From Darksidea phi (Eukaryota; Ascomycota; Dothideomycetes; Pleosporales; Lentitheciaceae), in NCBI GenBank assembly GCA_030770425.1, contig JASJFT010000002.1:593994-657993 (forward strand): a DNA stretch of 64,000 nt, read 5' to 3'. Position 1 is the stretch's first letter. Every line of letters starts with the position of its first letter. Made by a program: the position numbers and the translations under genes. Shown in pieces: positions 20,673 through 33,165 of this stretch. The notes below the pieces were generated by a model. It saw nothing but the letters and a program-made list of their open reading frames with translations. It made no database searches and was not told the origin of the DNA.

Positions 20673-20677
20673 GTGGG
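20673..20677. repeat. target-site duplication, right copy
   Basis: GTGGG directly after the right LTR, matching 13790-13794. Confidence 0.85.
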
Positions 20678-20945
20678 CGGCAAGGTGAATAACAGCATCG
20701 GGCGGCCCAGGTACGTTCGGACCTTCGTACCCGGCGAAATTGAAGTGTGTTGTCAACGCATTGAAGCATTGTCCGCTGTCGGTGAGGTCTGTCTTTAAAG
20801 TGAAGACATTCGCTTCTGGGTCGGGAAAGTCGGTGAGGTCCAAGTTCAAAACGTCGTATCCTCTCTTCATCAGTTCAGGAATCGCATGTCGTCCCGCCTT
20901 TCCGGAGCCACCAGTGAAGACGATTCGTTTGCCTAAAGCTGGCAT
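20673..20945 (-). pseudogene. NAD-dependent epimerase/dehydratase, 5' part, cut by copia element
   Basis: This is the N-terminal 91 codons of the interrupted gene. It has the Rossmann nucleotide-binding start IVFTGGSGKAGRH (TGxxGxxG type) and the conserved VIHLAAH at the break. The reading frame reaches the element through one copy of the GTGGG duplication and continues, in phase, at 13789. The frame then runs into LTR sequence. The fold belongs to the extended short-chain dehydrogenase/epimerase family; the substrate is not known. Confidence 0.87.
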
Positions 20946-21330
20946 ATTTGCTTATTGTACCGGCAGGCTTGGGTTAGCTAGACTTCCTTTACTGTGGCGA
21001 GCGTGACTGGTGGTATCCCAGTTCTAACGTTGTTGTGAGTAATGGAGGCTGCGTATATATGTATGGCGGAAACCTCAGCAACCAATTGCAGCAATTGAAA
21101 TGCATGATGCAATGATCGATTCGCAGTCCTGGGAAGGCGGGGTGTTTGACAGGATATCTTCCTCGGGCCTACCCCAAACGGCGCCCCACGTCATGTCTCG
21201 GCTATGGGTTGTGCATCCTAGCAACTAGCCAACACCACTGCTCCATCTGCAAACCACCACTCGAGCCATCCCGTATTTCATGCGCCGCAGGACTTGGATA
21301 ATCTATGGTCATATCTCGTTACCCTGACAG
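20946..21330. other. divergent intergenic, no gene seen
   Basis: Spacer between the broken epimerase (-) and the next plus-strand gene. It includes a short AT run (gcgtatatatgtatg near 21050) that may be part of the epimerase promoter. No ORF is supported. Confidence 0.5.
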
Positions 21331-22246
21331 ATGACCACCGGTCTGATGCGGCGGCTGTTCTCTTCGTCTAGCCGCGCTCGACTCCCGCGATTCACATCGA
21401 TCCATCTCACAGCACCTCGACCGCTCGGCCTCAAGCAGTACCAGAGGACTATCACCGGCGTGTGCCCGCGACAGGCTTCAGTAGCGCGGACATGGTTCAC
21501 GAGCTCCAGTGCGCTCCTCCGCCCAGAGGGTCGCGGTGACAATCCGCCACCAGACGAGCGCAAACTCAAACTAGGAAAATGTACGGATGGGCACATAGCA
21601 AAATAGCAGAGGACAAACACTGACACGCGCAGCCATACGCATCCTCCACGATCGCCTTCCGACGCTACTCGTGTCGCCGCTACCACAGGATATTCTCTCG
21701 CCACGAATCAGCCTTCACCTATTCCCCTCGACGCACCCTCATCTCCCCACAGTGAGCGGAAAGATTGCATACACGGCGGCGCTGTGGACAGCGCCAGTCG
21801 CTTGGGGGCGGGTGCCGGTAGTCGGTAATGTTAAGCTCAAGATCCTGTCGGAGCGCCTTGTCAGAAAAGGCGGGGCATGTTCCCCAGACAACAGTGGACA
21901 TGAGCAGCTTATAGTGAAGTGGGAGACGTGCGGCAAGTCGAGGGACAAGGACCACGGCCAAGTCAGCGAGGCGTTTGAGAAGATCATGAGCATCGTTGGC
22001 CGCCCAACAGAACCGCACGACGAGTTCTCCGGCCTGTTCCTGTTCGAGTTTGACGAGGAGGGCCGGATTGTAAAGCACACGATTGAGCATGTCGAGGAGA
22101 ACGGCCAGTCCGACAAGCCGGCGAAAGTCATTAGCGTCACCGACTGGCTGCTGGGTCGCGCGTGGCGGCGCGAAGAAGGCTCGCCGAGTCTTGCCTTCGT
22201 CAAGAGTACGAGGCCGCAGCATGCACGGCGCCCCGGAGATGAGTGA
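21331..22246 (+). CDS. hypothetical protein, probably mitochondrial, 287 aa
   Basis: Two exons, 21331-21580 and 21633-22246, with a 52 bp intron. The N-terminus MRRLFSSSSRARLPRF is Arg- and Ser-rich without acidic residues, as in mitochondrial presequences. The rest contains a short hydrophobic stretch (AYTAALWTAPVAWGRVPVVG) and a C-terminal block with FLFEFDEEGRIVKHTIEHVEEN, a strand pattern reminiscent of NTF2-like folds. I do not recognise the family with confidence. Phase agrees at the junction and the ATG is the only reasonable start. It ends about 590 bp before EDE1 on the same strand. Confidence 0.7.
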
Positions 22247-22835
22247 TGCCCTCCCCTCTTCAGTCCACATGCAATTGGCTGGCTGTCCGAGTTTCCTCGG
22301 TAAATGACATGCCCTGTACAAAACGTGTAATACGGTTATGACCTGTAGAGGAGTGTAAGATAGCAAGCGCAATACCCCGTTCCCCTATGCATCTGCATGT
22401 AATCGCTATGTGGGGGAAGGTCATGTGCTGGTGATGGTGAAGCTTGAATGGATCCATCTAGCTGAGCACCAGGCTGCAGAGGGGACGACTCAACGGGCGT
22501 GGACATGGTTTGACAGCTGAGTGCAACATGCATGTCGTGGCGACAGCCAATCATGCGGAGCCCCGGTCCCAAGCTCCTGGGCGACGAACAACACCACCCT
22601 CGGAACTCTCGCCCTCGCTCTCCTGCTGAACTATCACTATCCGTCTCGAGCTGCGCGCGCCGTCGTCCTCTGGCGAGCCGCGTCTTGTCACTCAAGTGCT
22701 TCTGTTGCTTGCCAGTCCCCCTTTGCACGCCCGGGCGCCTGCACACGGCTGCTCCCCCGCCCGATTACACGATATCCCGGAGCTCCAGCCTCATCGCATG
22801 CTCCTCCGCCATCCATTGCCCGCACTCGCACAGCC
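22247..22835. other. intergenic, EDE1 upstream region
   Basis: About 590 bp before the EDE1 ATG. The last 200 bases are C/T-rich on the plus strand, usual for fungal promoters and leaders. Open frames run through it into EDE1, but the conserved protein begins at 22836. Confidence 0.55.
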
Positions 22836-25800
22836 ATGGCGGATCTCTCGTCAAGCGGGGAATTGAGTACGTCGTCGCTGCCGCTGTCACGTGCCCGCAA
22901 AGAGCTGACCCAAGACAGACCCTCCCATTCTCAACCTCACACCCGACGAGAAGCGCGCATTCCAGTACCTCTTCCAGCAGGCCGACTCGGAGAAGCTCGG
23001 TGTCATCACGGGCGAGGTCGCCGTGAAGTTCTTCGAGCGGACAAAGCTCGCGCCGGCCGTGCTGGGCGAGATATGGCAGATTGCAGACACAGAGAACCGT
23101 GGCCTCTTGACCTCGTCCGGCTTCTGCCAGGTGCTGCGTCTGATCGGACACTACCAGGATGGCCGCGACCCGTCGCCCGAGCTCGCGTTCAAGCGTACGT
23201 TACCCCCGTCCGTTGCCTGAGATGCTTGCTAATTGCTGCAGCTGCGCCCATCCCCAAGTTCGAAGGTTTGACCATCCCAGCCGCCCCGGCACCCGCCCCT
23301 AGCTTTGCACAGCCGCCCGCGGGGGGCATACAACCCCAGCTCAGTGGAACCATACAACCCCAGATGAGCGGAGGGCCCATTCGGGTGCCGCCGCTGTCGC
23401 CCGCCAAAGCTGCCGAGTATGCCGGCCTGTTTGAGAAATCCGGTGCCGTCAATGGCCTATTGGGAGGTGAGAATGCCAAACAGATCTTCGAGAAGGCTAG
23501 GCTCCCCAACGAAACCCTGGGTCGCATCTGGAACCTGGCCGACACGGAACAGCGCGGTGCTCTTGGTGTCACCGAGTTCATCATCGCAATGCATCTGCTG
23601 GCATCGTTCCGTACCGGCGCTATGAAGCAGGTCCCTACAACGCTGCCTGCGGGTCTGTACGAGGCGGCGGCCCGGCGAGGGCCCGTTCCCCCCGTGGGAC
23701 GGCAAGAACCGAATGCGCCTATCCCGCGGCAGTTCAGTGGCCAGGGACCGCAACGAAATCAGAGTCCCCTGCGTCCCGCGTACAGCACACCTCCCACGCA
23801 GTCGGTTCAAGCCACCGGAAACGACTGGCTGATCAGTCCGCAAGAAAAGGCTTCTTACGACAATCTTTTCAATAAAGTGGACACGACAGGCCGTGGCTTC
23901 ATCACGGGAGACCAGGCGGTGCATTTCTTCAGCGACTCGGGCCTTGCGGAAGACATCCTGGCAGGTATCTGGGATCTCGCGGACATCAAGTCGGAAGGAC
24001 AACTATCCAGGGATGAGTTTGCTGTGGCCATGTATCTGATTCGGCAACAGCGGATACAAGATCGAACTGCGCTTCCCTCGGCATTGCCACCAAATCTTAT
24101 TCCCCCAAGCATGCGCAACCAGGTGGGTGTGCCGTCGCTCTCTGCTCCAGAGCCTCCACCTGCAGCCCCGCAACCCAAGTCTGCAGCAGATGATCTGTTC
24201 GGGCTCGATGCCTTCTCTGGACCCGCTCCCGTCCCTGCCCAGCTCCAGCTCCAGCAATCAACAGGCGGCTCAGGCTCGTTTGCAAAACCCTTCGACAGTG
24301 ACCCTTTTGCGAGCAAGGCTGCCTCTCCGACTTCCCCCCATCCGTTCCAGCCCTCGCCGCGGAATCCCGCATCAACCTTCAAGCCGTTCATGCCGTCCTC
24401 GTCATTTGGTCAGACGCTCACATCCCACTCAACGGGAGCGTCTGCTGGATCGGCACCCCAGCAACGGGGACCACCCTCCGCGATGGACGATCTTTTAGGT
24501 GGCGAAAGTGATCCGGAGATTAATAAGAAATTGACGCAGGACTCGACAGAGCTAGCCAACATGTCGAATCAGATGACCACTCTCAGAAACCAGATGCAGG
24601 AAGTGCAAAACAAGAAGACAGCCACCGAGGGTGACTTGAACAATGTCACTAAACAAAAACGCGAGCTGGAGATCCGGCTTTCCCAATTCAAAGCCGCTTA
24701 TGAGAAAGAGGTCAAGGATGTGAAGGCAGTTGAAGATCGGCTGGCTGCCTCTAGAAACGATACTCGCAAGCTACAGCAGGAGCTTGCAACAATTGAAGGA
24801 ACTCTACAGGACCTCCAGGCCCAACATCGCCAAGTTGGAAGTGCTCTCGAAGCAGATCAGCGCGAGAACAACAACCTCAAGGAGCGTATTCGGCAGGTGA
24901 ACGCCGAAATTGGAGCTCTGCGACCTCAGCTCGATAAGATGAGAAATGATGCCCGGCAGCAGAAGGGCATGGTGGCCATTAATAAAAAGCAGCTTGCTAC
25001 GAATGAAGGGGAGCGGGACAAGATCAAATCTGAGATGAACGATATCGGCAAGGCCAGCGACGAGCTTCGCAGCCCACCTGGGCCGACTCCTAATGTTGCT
25101 AGCCCTGCCACTTCGACCGCAAGTCATAACACGAACCCCTTCTTCCGCAAGTCGCCCCAGCCGACGGCTGAAAACACCATGTCCCCGTCCGGTTTCGCTC
25201 GCGAAGGTCCTCATAAGGACTTTGATAGCGTCTTTGGTTCTTTTGCCTCACCCCAAGCCAGTGCACCTCCTACATCCTTCCGGTCGGACAGTCAGAGCCA
25301 GGTGCCAACCTTCTCTGCTCCCTCTGGTCACTCCGTGCGCTCCTCCGAAGGCGCCGATGTGCCAACTCCGTCAACGTCTCCTCCATTGTCTTCCTATCAA
25401 GAGTCTCCACGTGCTGGCGAGCTCCCAGCCCCTCCTGAATCTCGTCAATTTGCTTCGACCTTCCTGCCTCTGAGGGATGCAGTACCACGATCAGACTCCT
25501 TCAGCTCCTCGGTGAAGGTTTCGGCACCCGCGAGCAGGTACGGCGGTCCAAGTGCGCCGGGTAATGAGACACCCACGATCTCGAAAGCTTCGCCAGCTAG
25601 TACGCCGGTGCCGGAAAAGTCTATGGCCGAGCGCACTGACACTCAGCGCACTGAGACTGATAACTTCAATGCATCTCTCTTCGAACGGAACGAGACTGCT
25701 TCTCCGGTTGCCAGCGTCACTAGTGATACAAGGCCTGGCCCAAAGGCAGATGAGCGGAAAGACACGTTCTCGGGCTTTGGGGGCCCATTGCCAAATAAGG

Positions 25801-27245
25801 ATATCCCAGGCGCTTTCCCGAGAGACACCAGCTCTCCGCTGCAGCAAATGCCTACCGGAGGCAGCAGTTTGAGCGAGCAAAGCAAAACAAACGGCCGCAC
25901 AGATCCCTTCACCTCGATGGCAAACGACCAACCCCGTGCAGGCCAGAAAATTGACTTTGATGCAGCTTTCGCTGGGTTTGCCCCTGCGCGTCAGAACACT
26001 GGACCCAGCACAGCGAATAGTACGTCGAACTCTAGCAAATTTGCCAAGGAGTTCCCGCCCATCGAGGACCTTGGCCACGATGATGATAGCGATAGCACCA
26101 GTGAGCAAGGCTTCGCCGACAATTTCACCCCGGCGTCGCCTCAACAGCGGCGCTCGGGTGCTAGGCAGCAGCAGGCTCCACAAGTCAGTTCAACCGCAAC
26201 CGAGGGAGATGCTTCACATGACGATCTGTACGCCCCTCCGCCACCAATAAGTCGTCTTGAATCGAGTGCCAGCGTTCTCCCTTCGCCCGGCGCGCAAATG
26301 TCCCCGCCAAGCTATGACTCTTCCGTTCCTAAGAGGAGTAGTTCGAACCAGTTCCCCCCAGAGTTTGGAGGCTTACTCTCCGCTCGGACAGATCCTACTT
26401 CGCCGCCAACGTCTCAGTCTCCTGAGAAGCCCTTTAGCGCTACGTCGGGAGGACAAGGTGCCGCACTATTTGGTGGGTCCTCGGCTGCGAAGTCGGCCAC
26501 TACGTCGCCGCCACCGGCAGATACCCCGTCCTCCACTGTGCCGTCCGACGCGTATCACTCTGCTGTATCTCACCCACCTAGCGATGTGAAGGCCCAGCCC
26601 AAGTCAGCGTTCAACGACGACTTCGACGCAGGGTTTGATGACCTCACAGAGGCCAATGAGGCGGATGACAAGGCGGATGACGACATGTTTTCTTCGCAGC
26701 ATCGAGAGGGATTCGATGAATTCAATCCGGTTTTTGACTCTCCAGCCGCGTCCAAGTCTAACACCATGGCTTCTCAACAGACACCCACTGGCAAAGCATA
26801 CGGCGAAGACAGCTTCAGCGATTTTGAGCATCTCTCCAAGAGCTTCGGACAACCGGTTGCACCGCAGCCCGCTTCTTCTTCGCAAGACTGGGATGCCATT
26901 TTCTCAAACATGGAATCTTCGCAAGACAAGAGCCTACAGCAATCGTCCGGCGATACGGGCAAATCCGTCTTTGATACCCTAGACCGTGAAGAAGCTGCCA
27001 CCTCTTCGTCAAAGCAACTTTCGCCTACAATGCCTCAACTTGGTCGGGCTATCAGCACTGGCACAGAACACGATGACCCGATCCTGAAGAAGTTGACTGG
27101 TATGGGTTATGCTCGAGGGGATGCCCTGAATGCACTCGAAAAGTTTGACTACGACATTAACAAGGTAAGACCGGGACATTCTTCGCCTTCCTTGGACACA
27201 TCTAACGTCAGGTAGGCCGCCGACTACCTAACAGCAAGCCGTTGA
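22836..27245 (+). CDS. EDE1: EH-domain endocytic scaffold Ede1
   Basis: Four exons, 22836-22866, 22919-23194, 23242-27164 and 27216-27245; 1419 aa. Three EH domains are seen at about residues 13-100, 153-228 and 300-372, each with the EF-hand-like pattern (for example WNLADTEQRGALGVTEFIIAM). A coiled coil covers about 528-708, followed by a long Ser/Pro-rich disordered region with acidic/Phe motifs such as DDFDAGFDDL. A UBA domain ends the protein (LKKLTGMGYARGDALNALEKF, finished by the ten-codon last exon AADYLTASR). Ede1/Eps15 proteins start clathrin-mediated endocytic sites by binding NPF-motif adaptors and ubiquitin. The start is the ATG of MADLSSSG, because the NLTPDEKRAF block follows at once after intron 1. 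Confidence 0.92.
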
Positions 27246-27959
27246 GTTTGGTAAGTTCAGACCTTTAACCTGTTACGGCCTCCCTATGTACAACGATCGT
27301 TTTATACCGGACATCAACTTGCAACTCAACGAGCAGTACGACAAGGCCATAAATTGTCCCTGGGAACACGCTTGCTTCGCAGTACTTTTGGTCGCACTGT
27401 TTCTGTACGAATACTACCCTTCTGCGTGGCCTGCGTCGCCACAAATCGTTGAGGTAATATTCATAGCCTTGGGCGTTGGCCTATGCTTTGCAGCACTGCG
27501 TTCAAGTTCTCGCGCATCCTCCGGCACGAATTAGTCTGTGTTTTGTGGCGCGGTGCAGCATTCCTTTGACCGATCTGGGCTAGGGACGGAGGTAATTCAC
27601 AACTTTCGCTCTGCACATACTTGCTAGTAATTAATCTTCTTATGCTTATCTCGAGGACCGTATCTATTCGCTTACTCTCGCAGCATTTTTGAATGTGTAT
27701 TTGCGTTCCCGAGCTATCCGGAGACCTTGTTGGTGATGACGACTATGGCACGTGTGACTGTAGTGTGACGCCACTGCACAGCCACATGTATCCGTGTCGT
27801 CACATCTTCAAGAATGGCCCGCTACTCCGTAGCTCCCCTCCATTTACGCTAATCTGTTAGGCGCCCGTGTGTCTTTACTTGGTCTACGTCTACCCTTCAG
27901 CCAACTTTTAGCTTTACTGCTCCACTCACGACCCCCTGCCTTTATCATTATCTCGAACA
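27246..27959. other. intergenic, one weak small ORF
   Basis: About 710 bp between EDE1 and the WW-domain gene. An 82-codon plus-strand ORF (27286-27534) has one or two hydrophobic stretches (CFAVLLVALFLYEYY and VEVIFIALGVGLCFAAL). It starts only 40 bp after the EDE1 stop and probably lies in the 3' UTR. I do not call it a gene. Confidence 0.45.
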
Positions 27960-28952
27960 ATGACAGACTACGCGCCTCCGACAGTACGTCCAGATACGCA
28001 GGTTCTCCGTGCAGCAGCTCACATTACATAGGGTCCTCCGCCACCCAAGGTGCCTGAAGGCTGGAAGGCGGTCTGGAATGGTAGAGCGAATCCTATCGCC
28101 GTCGCATACCCAACCTAACAAAGCGCAGCCCAATATAGCGAGTACTTTTATGTAAACCTCTACACCAAGAAGTCGCAATGGGACAAGCCCACCGAGCCAA
28201 TCTATCCACCCGGCGAAGCACCCCTCGATGCGCCCCCCAACCACATGCCTTCCACTTCGAGTGCCGAATTGCGATCGTCAATGGAAAAGAACCCAGGAAC
28301 CTCCGGGTTTGGCAGCAATAATCCATATGCAGCTTCATCTACCGGTGGGGTCTCGCCTGTGCCTGATACAAGTGAGGACGAGCGCCTAGCTCGACAGCTA
28401 CAAGAGGAAGAAGAAGCGCGCGCCCGAGGAGAACACGGGGGCGCCGGATCGGCGGGTCAGTTCTACACTCAGGGCTCAATACCACAGCCGAACCAGTATG
28501 GACAACAGGGCTACAATGCGAATCACTATCCGCAAAGCCAGAGCTTCTATGCGGCTCCTGCGACGCAAGACAAGGGCAAGTCGAAAGGCCTTCTTGGAAA
28601 GCTGCTAGGCAAGGCGACGGGAAGCTCGCATTCGCAAGGGTATCCGCAACCCCATGATCAACCGTACAGTGGACAGCCTGGATATGGTCAGCAGGGGTAT
28701 TATCCACAGCAGCAGGCAATGTATGGGCGGCCGCCACGAAAACAAGGTGGTGGCATGGGTATGGGCGGTGCAGCGGCACTAGGTGTTGGTGGTGGATTGT
28801 TGGGTGGTGCTTTGCTAGGCTCTGCACTGGGCGATGCAGGCGATGGTGGTGACTATGGCGGCGATGGCGGCGACTACGGTGGCGATGGTGGTGACTTTGG
28901 TGGTGACTTTGGTGGTGATGGTGGGGGTGATATGGGTGGTGGTGCCTTCTAA
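27960..28952 (+). CDS. WWM1: WW-domain protein, Wwm1-like
   Basis: Three exons, 27960-27983, 28032-28080 and 28129-28952; 298 aa. A single WW domain sits at about residues 14-45 (VPEGWKAVWNAQYSEYFYVN ... SQWDKP) and is completed only after splicing, which fixes both introns. The middle is Gln/Pro/Tyr-rich. The C-terminus has a Gly/Ala-rich hydrophobic block (GVGGGLLGGALLGSALGD) and a Gly-Gly-Asp repeat. The same order (WW, QPY-rich, small-residue block, GGD tail) occurs in yeast Wwm1, a metacaspase-interacting protein. Expected to bind PPxY-type ligands; the metacaspase link is by family only. Confidence 0.82.
28838..28943 (+). repeat. GGT/GAC-rich minisatellite in the WW gene
   Basis: Imperfect tandem units of 9-15 bp (ggtggtgactatggcggcga type) encode a run of GGDYGG/GGDFGG at the protein's C-terminus. 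Length may vary between strains. Confidence 0.7.
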
Positions 28953-29213
28953 GACGCAGGACGGTGCTGATTGTGGTGGCGCATGGAAAATATCCTTCTG
29001 TGCGAAACTCTTTATCAATTTTCTCATTGTATTCAAGGGCTTCTGTAACTATGTAGGATCTTGCACGTAGATCCATGATTCTCCGTTCCTCTACAACGAT
29101 GCACGAATGACGTAAATGGTAAATCTGCAGCCAAGACATCCAGATCAAACACACATCCCGCCGTCTGAAAAAACTTCTCCATGCTCAAATCCACCTCACG
29201 CCTATCTAGCATC

Positions 29214-30550
29214 ATGGCGTCGGAACAGAAATCAAGAAACATCGTGATCATCGGTACGCGTTCTCGATGTCGGCATTTCATTGAATCAGTGAAATAACTT
29301 ATCAAGGTGGCGGTATCATCGGCGCTTCGACCGCATACTTCCTCTCCCATCACGAAAAGTTTGATCGCGAACGGGATAGCATTACGCTACTAGAAGCGAC
29401 TAAGATAGCAGGAGGTGCATCAGGAAAGGCGGGTGGGTTGCTAGCCCTTTGGGCGTATCCAAAATGCTTGGTACCCTTGAGTTATCGGTTGCATAGGGAG
29501 GTGAGTGCTGTTCAGGGTAGTTTCAAGTTATCAAACATATGCCAAAAGGCGCTAATCAAGTGTCAATAGCTTGCCGAGAAACACAATGGCGCAGAACGTT
29601 GGGGCTACCGCGCCGTCCATTGCGGCCAAATCGACATGTATGGCATCCTTGTGAAGTCTAAGGCTCTCTCATCATCCGAGAATACGGATAGCGTTTCTTT
29701 GCAGAAACGTTCCAACAAAGCATTAGGCCTTCTCCGCGCAGCTGGTGTACCAAAGGACCTCGACTGGATAGCTGCAGAAGGCATTCAAGCTTACGAAAAA
29801 ATGGGCGATCCCACTACAACCGCGCAAGTACATCCATACCAATTTACGACGAGCATGGTGGAACTGGCTGAAGAGAAGGGGGTGAAGATTACTTATGGAA
29901 GCGCAACGGGCATCAGCCAGGTCAATGGGGACGTGAAGGCCATCATGTACCAAAGTAAGGACTCTGGAGAAGAGAAAATAATGGCGGCAGATACCGTAAT
30001 TCTAACGGCAGGGCCTTGGACAAAAACGATATGGCCCTCAGTCCCGATATCAGCTCTCCGCGCACACTCCATAACTATCCGACCATCCCGACCCGTTTCT
30101 GCATATTGTCTCTTCACCTCAATCGATCTACCGCGTAGCAGCTCTCGCAAAAACCAAACTGTGACCCCAGAAATCTACGCCCGCCCGAACAATGAAGTCT
30201 ATGCCTGTGGCGAAGGCGATGCCCTGGTTCCACTCCCCACTTCAACTGACCTTGTGGAGTGCGATGATGCACGTTGTCAAGATATCGCTGATCAGGTATC
30301 GTCCATTTCGGAAGAACTGAGAGATGGAGAGGTCACCGCCCGACAAGCTTGCTACCTACCCAACGTCAGTAGTGGAGGCGGGCCCCTCATTGGAACTACG
30401 GCGGTGAAAGGTTTGCTAATTGGGACGGGTCACACTTGCTGGGGCATCCAGAATGGTCCGGGTACGGGGAAGTGTTTGAGTGAGCTCGTTTGGGATGGCA
30501 AGATATTGAGCGCGAATTTGGGGAGTCTGGATCCCCAAAGGTTCATGTAA
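29214..30550 (+). CDS. FAD-dependent oxidoreductase (DAO fold), Tda3-like
   Basis: Three exons, 29214-29253, 29307-29500 and 29570-30550; 404 aa. The Rossmann FAD-binding motif IVIIGGGIIGASTAYFL is assembled across intron 1. GGASGKAGGLLALWAYP and a C-terminal GTGHTCWGIQNGPGTGK are typical of the DAO superfamily group that includes yeast Tda3, linked to late endosome-to-Golgi traffic. An in-frame ATG at 29181 would add eleven residues (MLKSTSRLSSI), which resemble a short mitochondrial or basic leader, so the start is not certain. The substrate is unknown; assignment to Tda3 is by motif resemblance. Confidence 0.8.
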
Positions 30551-31292
30551 TGCATAGTGTATGGTGGAGGGCGTCGAATGTCTGCCTTCACTGGGCGTCT
30601 ATACTTTTTGTAGAAGGTAGAACACTAGGCAAGATATACCACGTGTACCTCCTCCTGGGGTTGGAGAGGGCTTCGTATGTGCGGATCCTTACAAGACTAT
30701 GTATTTTTTTTCAATTTTTTTACTAATAGCTTCTCACAATATCGGAATGGGTGTAAAGCTAAAGCCGGGGTACGACGTTGGCAAAGTTGAGCTAAAGGGG
30801 TGTCAGTACCTATGGTCTTGTACTAGAGACGCCGCTATCTCCCAACGGTAACGCAGTCAGTACCCAGTATAAAGTCTGTCTTATCGCGAAGTTTCGTCGT
30901 GCTGCACAATAATGAAGCGTTTAGTCTACAACAATACATGTTAAGTCACCTGTGGACATGCTTTAGCGACTTCGTTCCGTCAGGTCCGTGCTACGAATCG
31001 CTGACCAACTTCAGTCATAGTGAAGTGCATTCCAACATCGCGCTTATACGGGAAGATGTAAAAATGATCATCCCACCGACTCACAAGGATCCGCGCTAGA
31101 ATCACCCAAACAAAAAGTCGCCATCCCGCATTACATATGCACCCCTCACGGAGAGACGCGGTTCCGACTCGGATCCCCGCGTCATCTCCACGCCCACCAC
31201 TCGCACTTCACTGCATACAAGATAAATACAACGACGTACTGGCTGATAATATTGTGAATTCTATCCTTCACCACAGCCTTCGAAATATCGAG
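30551..31292. other. intergenic, amidase upstream region
   Basis: About 740 bp. It contains a poly-T run near 30705-30721 (likely 3' end of the oxidoreductase transcript) and no supported gene. The amidase frame is open upstream to 31137, but the conserved N-terminus starts at 31293. Confidence 0.5.
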
Positions 31293-33075
31293 ATGGCAGC
31301 TCCGCCCATCGCAGACTGGCGCGCCCTCGCCGCATCGAAAAGAGAAGCTCGGGCGAAGAAGATACCCGCGGCATGGCTCCTCCCACCGTCAGTGACCTCT
31401 ACCATATCTGAAACGTCTACACGCAATGTGCTCTCTGTACCTCGAGACTGTGGGCTTCTTTCCGGTCACGAGTTAGACTTGACCGAGAACTACGATGCCA
31501 CCGCACTTGTTGAAATGATGAGTAGCGGCAGCGTAAAGAGTGTAGACGTCGTAGGCGCATTTTGTAAAAGAGCGGCAATTGCACAGCAGTGTGTGAATTG
31601 TCTTACGGAGATTATGTTTGAGGAAGCGATGGCAAGGGCGAGAGAATGCGACGAGTATCTTGAGAAAGAAGGCAAACCGATGGGGCCGTTGCATGGATTA
31701 CCTATATCGCTCAAGGTAACACTATCCAGCCCACATTACTCAGAAGCTGAAGAAGCAACAGGATTCTTTCAATGTAAAAGGGACCCAGGCAGCCGTCGGC
31801 TACGTTTACAACCTGTCGCAACCTCCCGCAACCTCCAACAGCACCCTCGTAAACTTGCTGTTCGCAGCAGGCGCAGTTTTATACTGCAAGACCAACATCC
31901 CACAGACAATGATGACAGCTGATTCTGACAATAACGTCTTCGGCCGCACGCTAAACCCACACAACCTCTCCCTTACTCCTGGTGGCTCAACCGGCGGCGA
32001 AGGCGCCCTCATCGCCATGCGTGGCAGCGTGCTGGGCATGGCCACCGACATTGCTGGTAGCTGCAGAATCCCAGCATTATGCTGTGGCGTGAAGAGCTTC
32101 AAGCCGAGCGCAGGAAGAGTTCCGTTCGGTGGAGGTGTGCCGCCCGGCAGGATTGGCAGCCCCGGGGCAATTCTGCCAGTTATTGGGCCTGTTGGGTGGA
32201 GTGTGCGAGACGCGGATCTAGTCATGCGAACGATCTGTAATGGGAATCCCTGGACGCTTGATGAGGGCGTACTGAATGCGCCTTGGAGACGCGTGGAGCC
32301 TGTTACGCGGCCGCTGCGGATTGGACTGATCCGTGGGCATGCGAAGAGGCCGTTACACCCACCGATTGCACGAGCGCTGCATTCCGCAGCTACGAAACTG
32401 AAGGACAAAGGCCACCAGGTCGTGTTGCTAGACGATATGATTCCGGATCTGTGGGAATGTGCAATATTGGCTTGGAAGTTCTTCATGTTAGATCCTAAGA
32501 AGACCCCTTTCCAAATTATGAAGGCTGCTGGTGAGCCACCGGTGCCTTCGCTTAAGACAACGAGGTTCAAGGAGCTGGAAGGGTGGGAGCCGACTCTGGA
32601 TGGGCTGTGGGATATGAACGTGGAGCAGAAGACGATTTTGAAGAGATATCACGACATCTTTGTTGAGCTCGAGTTGGATGGGGTGTTGATGCCGGGGTAT
32701 CAGGCGACGGCTGTGCCGCATGATACGTATGGCGTGGCTATTTACACGGTATTGCAGAATCTGCTAAACGTAAGTGGGGGCATTCCTGGTCTGCTTCACG
32801 GATGCTAACATACTGTAGTATCCGTCTGGCATCCTCCCGTATCTGAAAGCAGACCAGGCGCTGGACCGACCCTTCTTTAGGAGCGACGCGGCTTACGAGC
32901 CTCCTTGTAAGTTGTTTCTTCCGGCCATACGACCTGCTGCTGACAGTTTGCAGACAAGGCTGAGACCTTTGAAGGAATGCCAACGCATGTTCAGATCATG
33001 GGAAAGCCGATGCAGGATGAGGAGCTGGTTGAGATACTCAGAGTCGTGGAAGGGATATTAGCAGAGCAGAGCTGA
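31293..33075 (+). CDS. amidase, fungal general amidase/acetamidase type
   Basis: Four exons, 31293-31715, 31762-32769, 32819-32906 and 32954-33075; 546 aa, the normal length for fungal amidases. Amidase-signature residues are all visible: catalytic Lys in ISLK (about 141, last codon of exon 1), cis-Ser in GGSTGGEGALI (about 215) and the nucleophilic Ser in TDIAGSCRIPA (about 240). The GGST spelling replaces the usual GGSS, but the first Ser, which is the cis-Ser in FAAH, is kept. The protein hydrolyses a carboxylic amide to acid and ammonia; the exact substrate is unknown. It has no secretion signal. The longer frame from 31137 adds 52 residues that look unlike the family. Confidence 0.88.
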
Positions 33076-33165
33076 GGAGGGCCAAGAACATGTAACAATG
33101 ATGACTCGTGTACACCTATAGCGCCTGGTGATGATTGTGGGGTCGAGATGGTGAACAGGAGGAAA

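Noticed and set aside
27286..27534. 82-codon ORF with hydrophobic stretches after EDE1
   Set aside because: It begins 40 bp after the EDE1 stop, probably in the 3' UTR, and has no family match; mentioned only as a weak candidate.
28339..29154. 271-codon His-rich minus-strand ORF over the WW gene
   Set aside because: The histidine-rich tract is the reverse complement of the GGT/GAC minisatellite.
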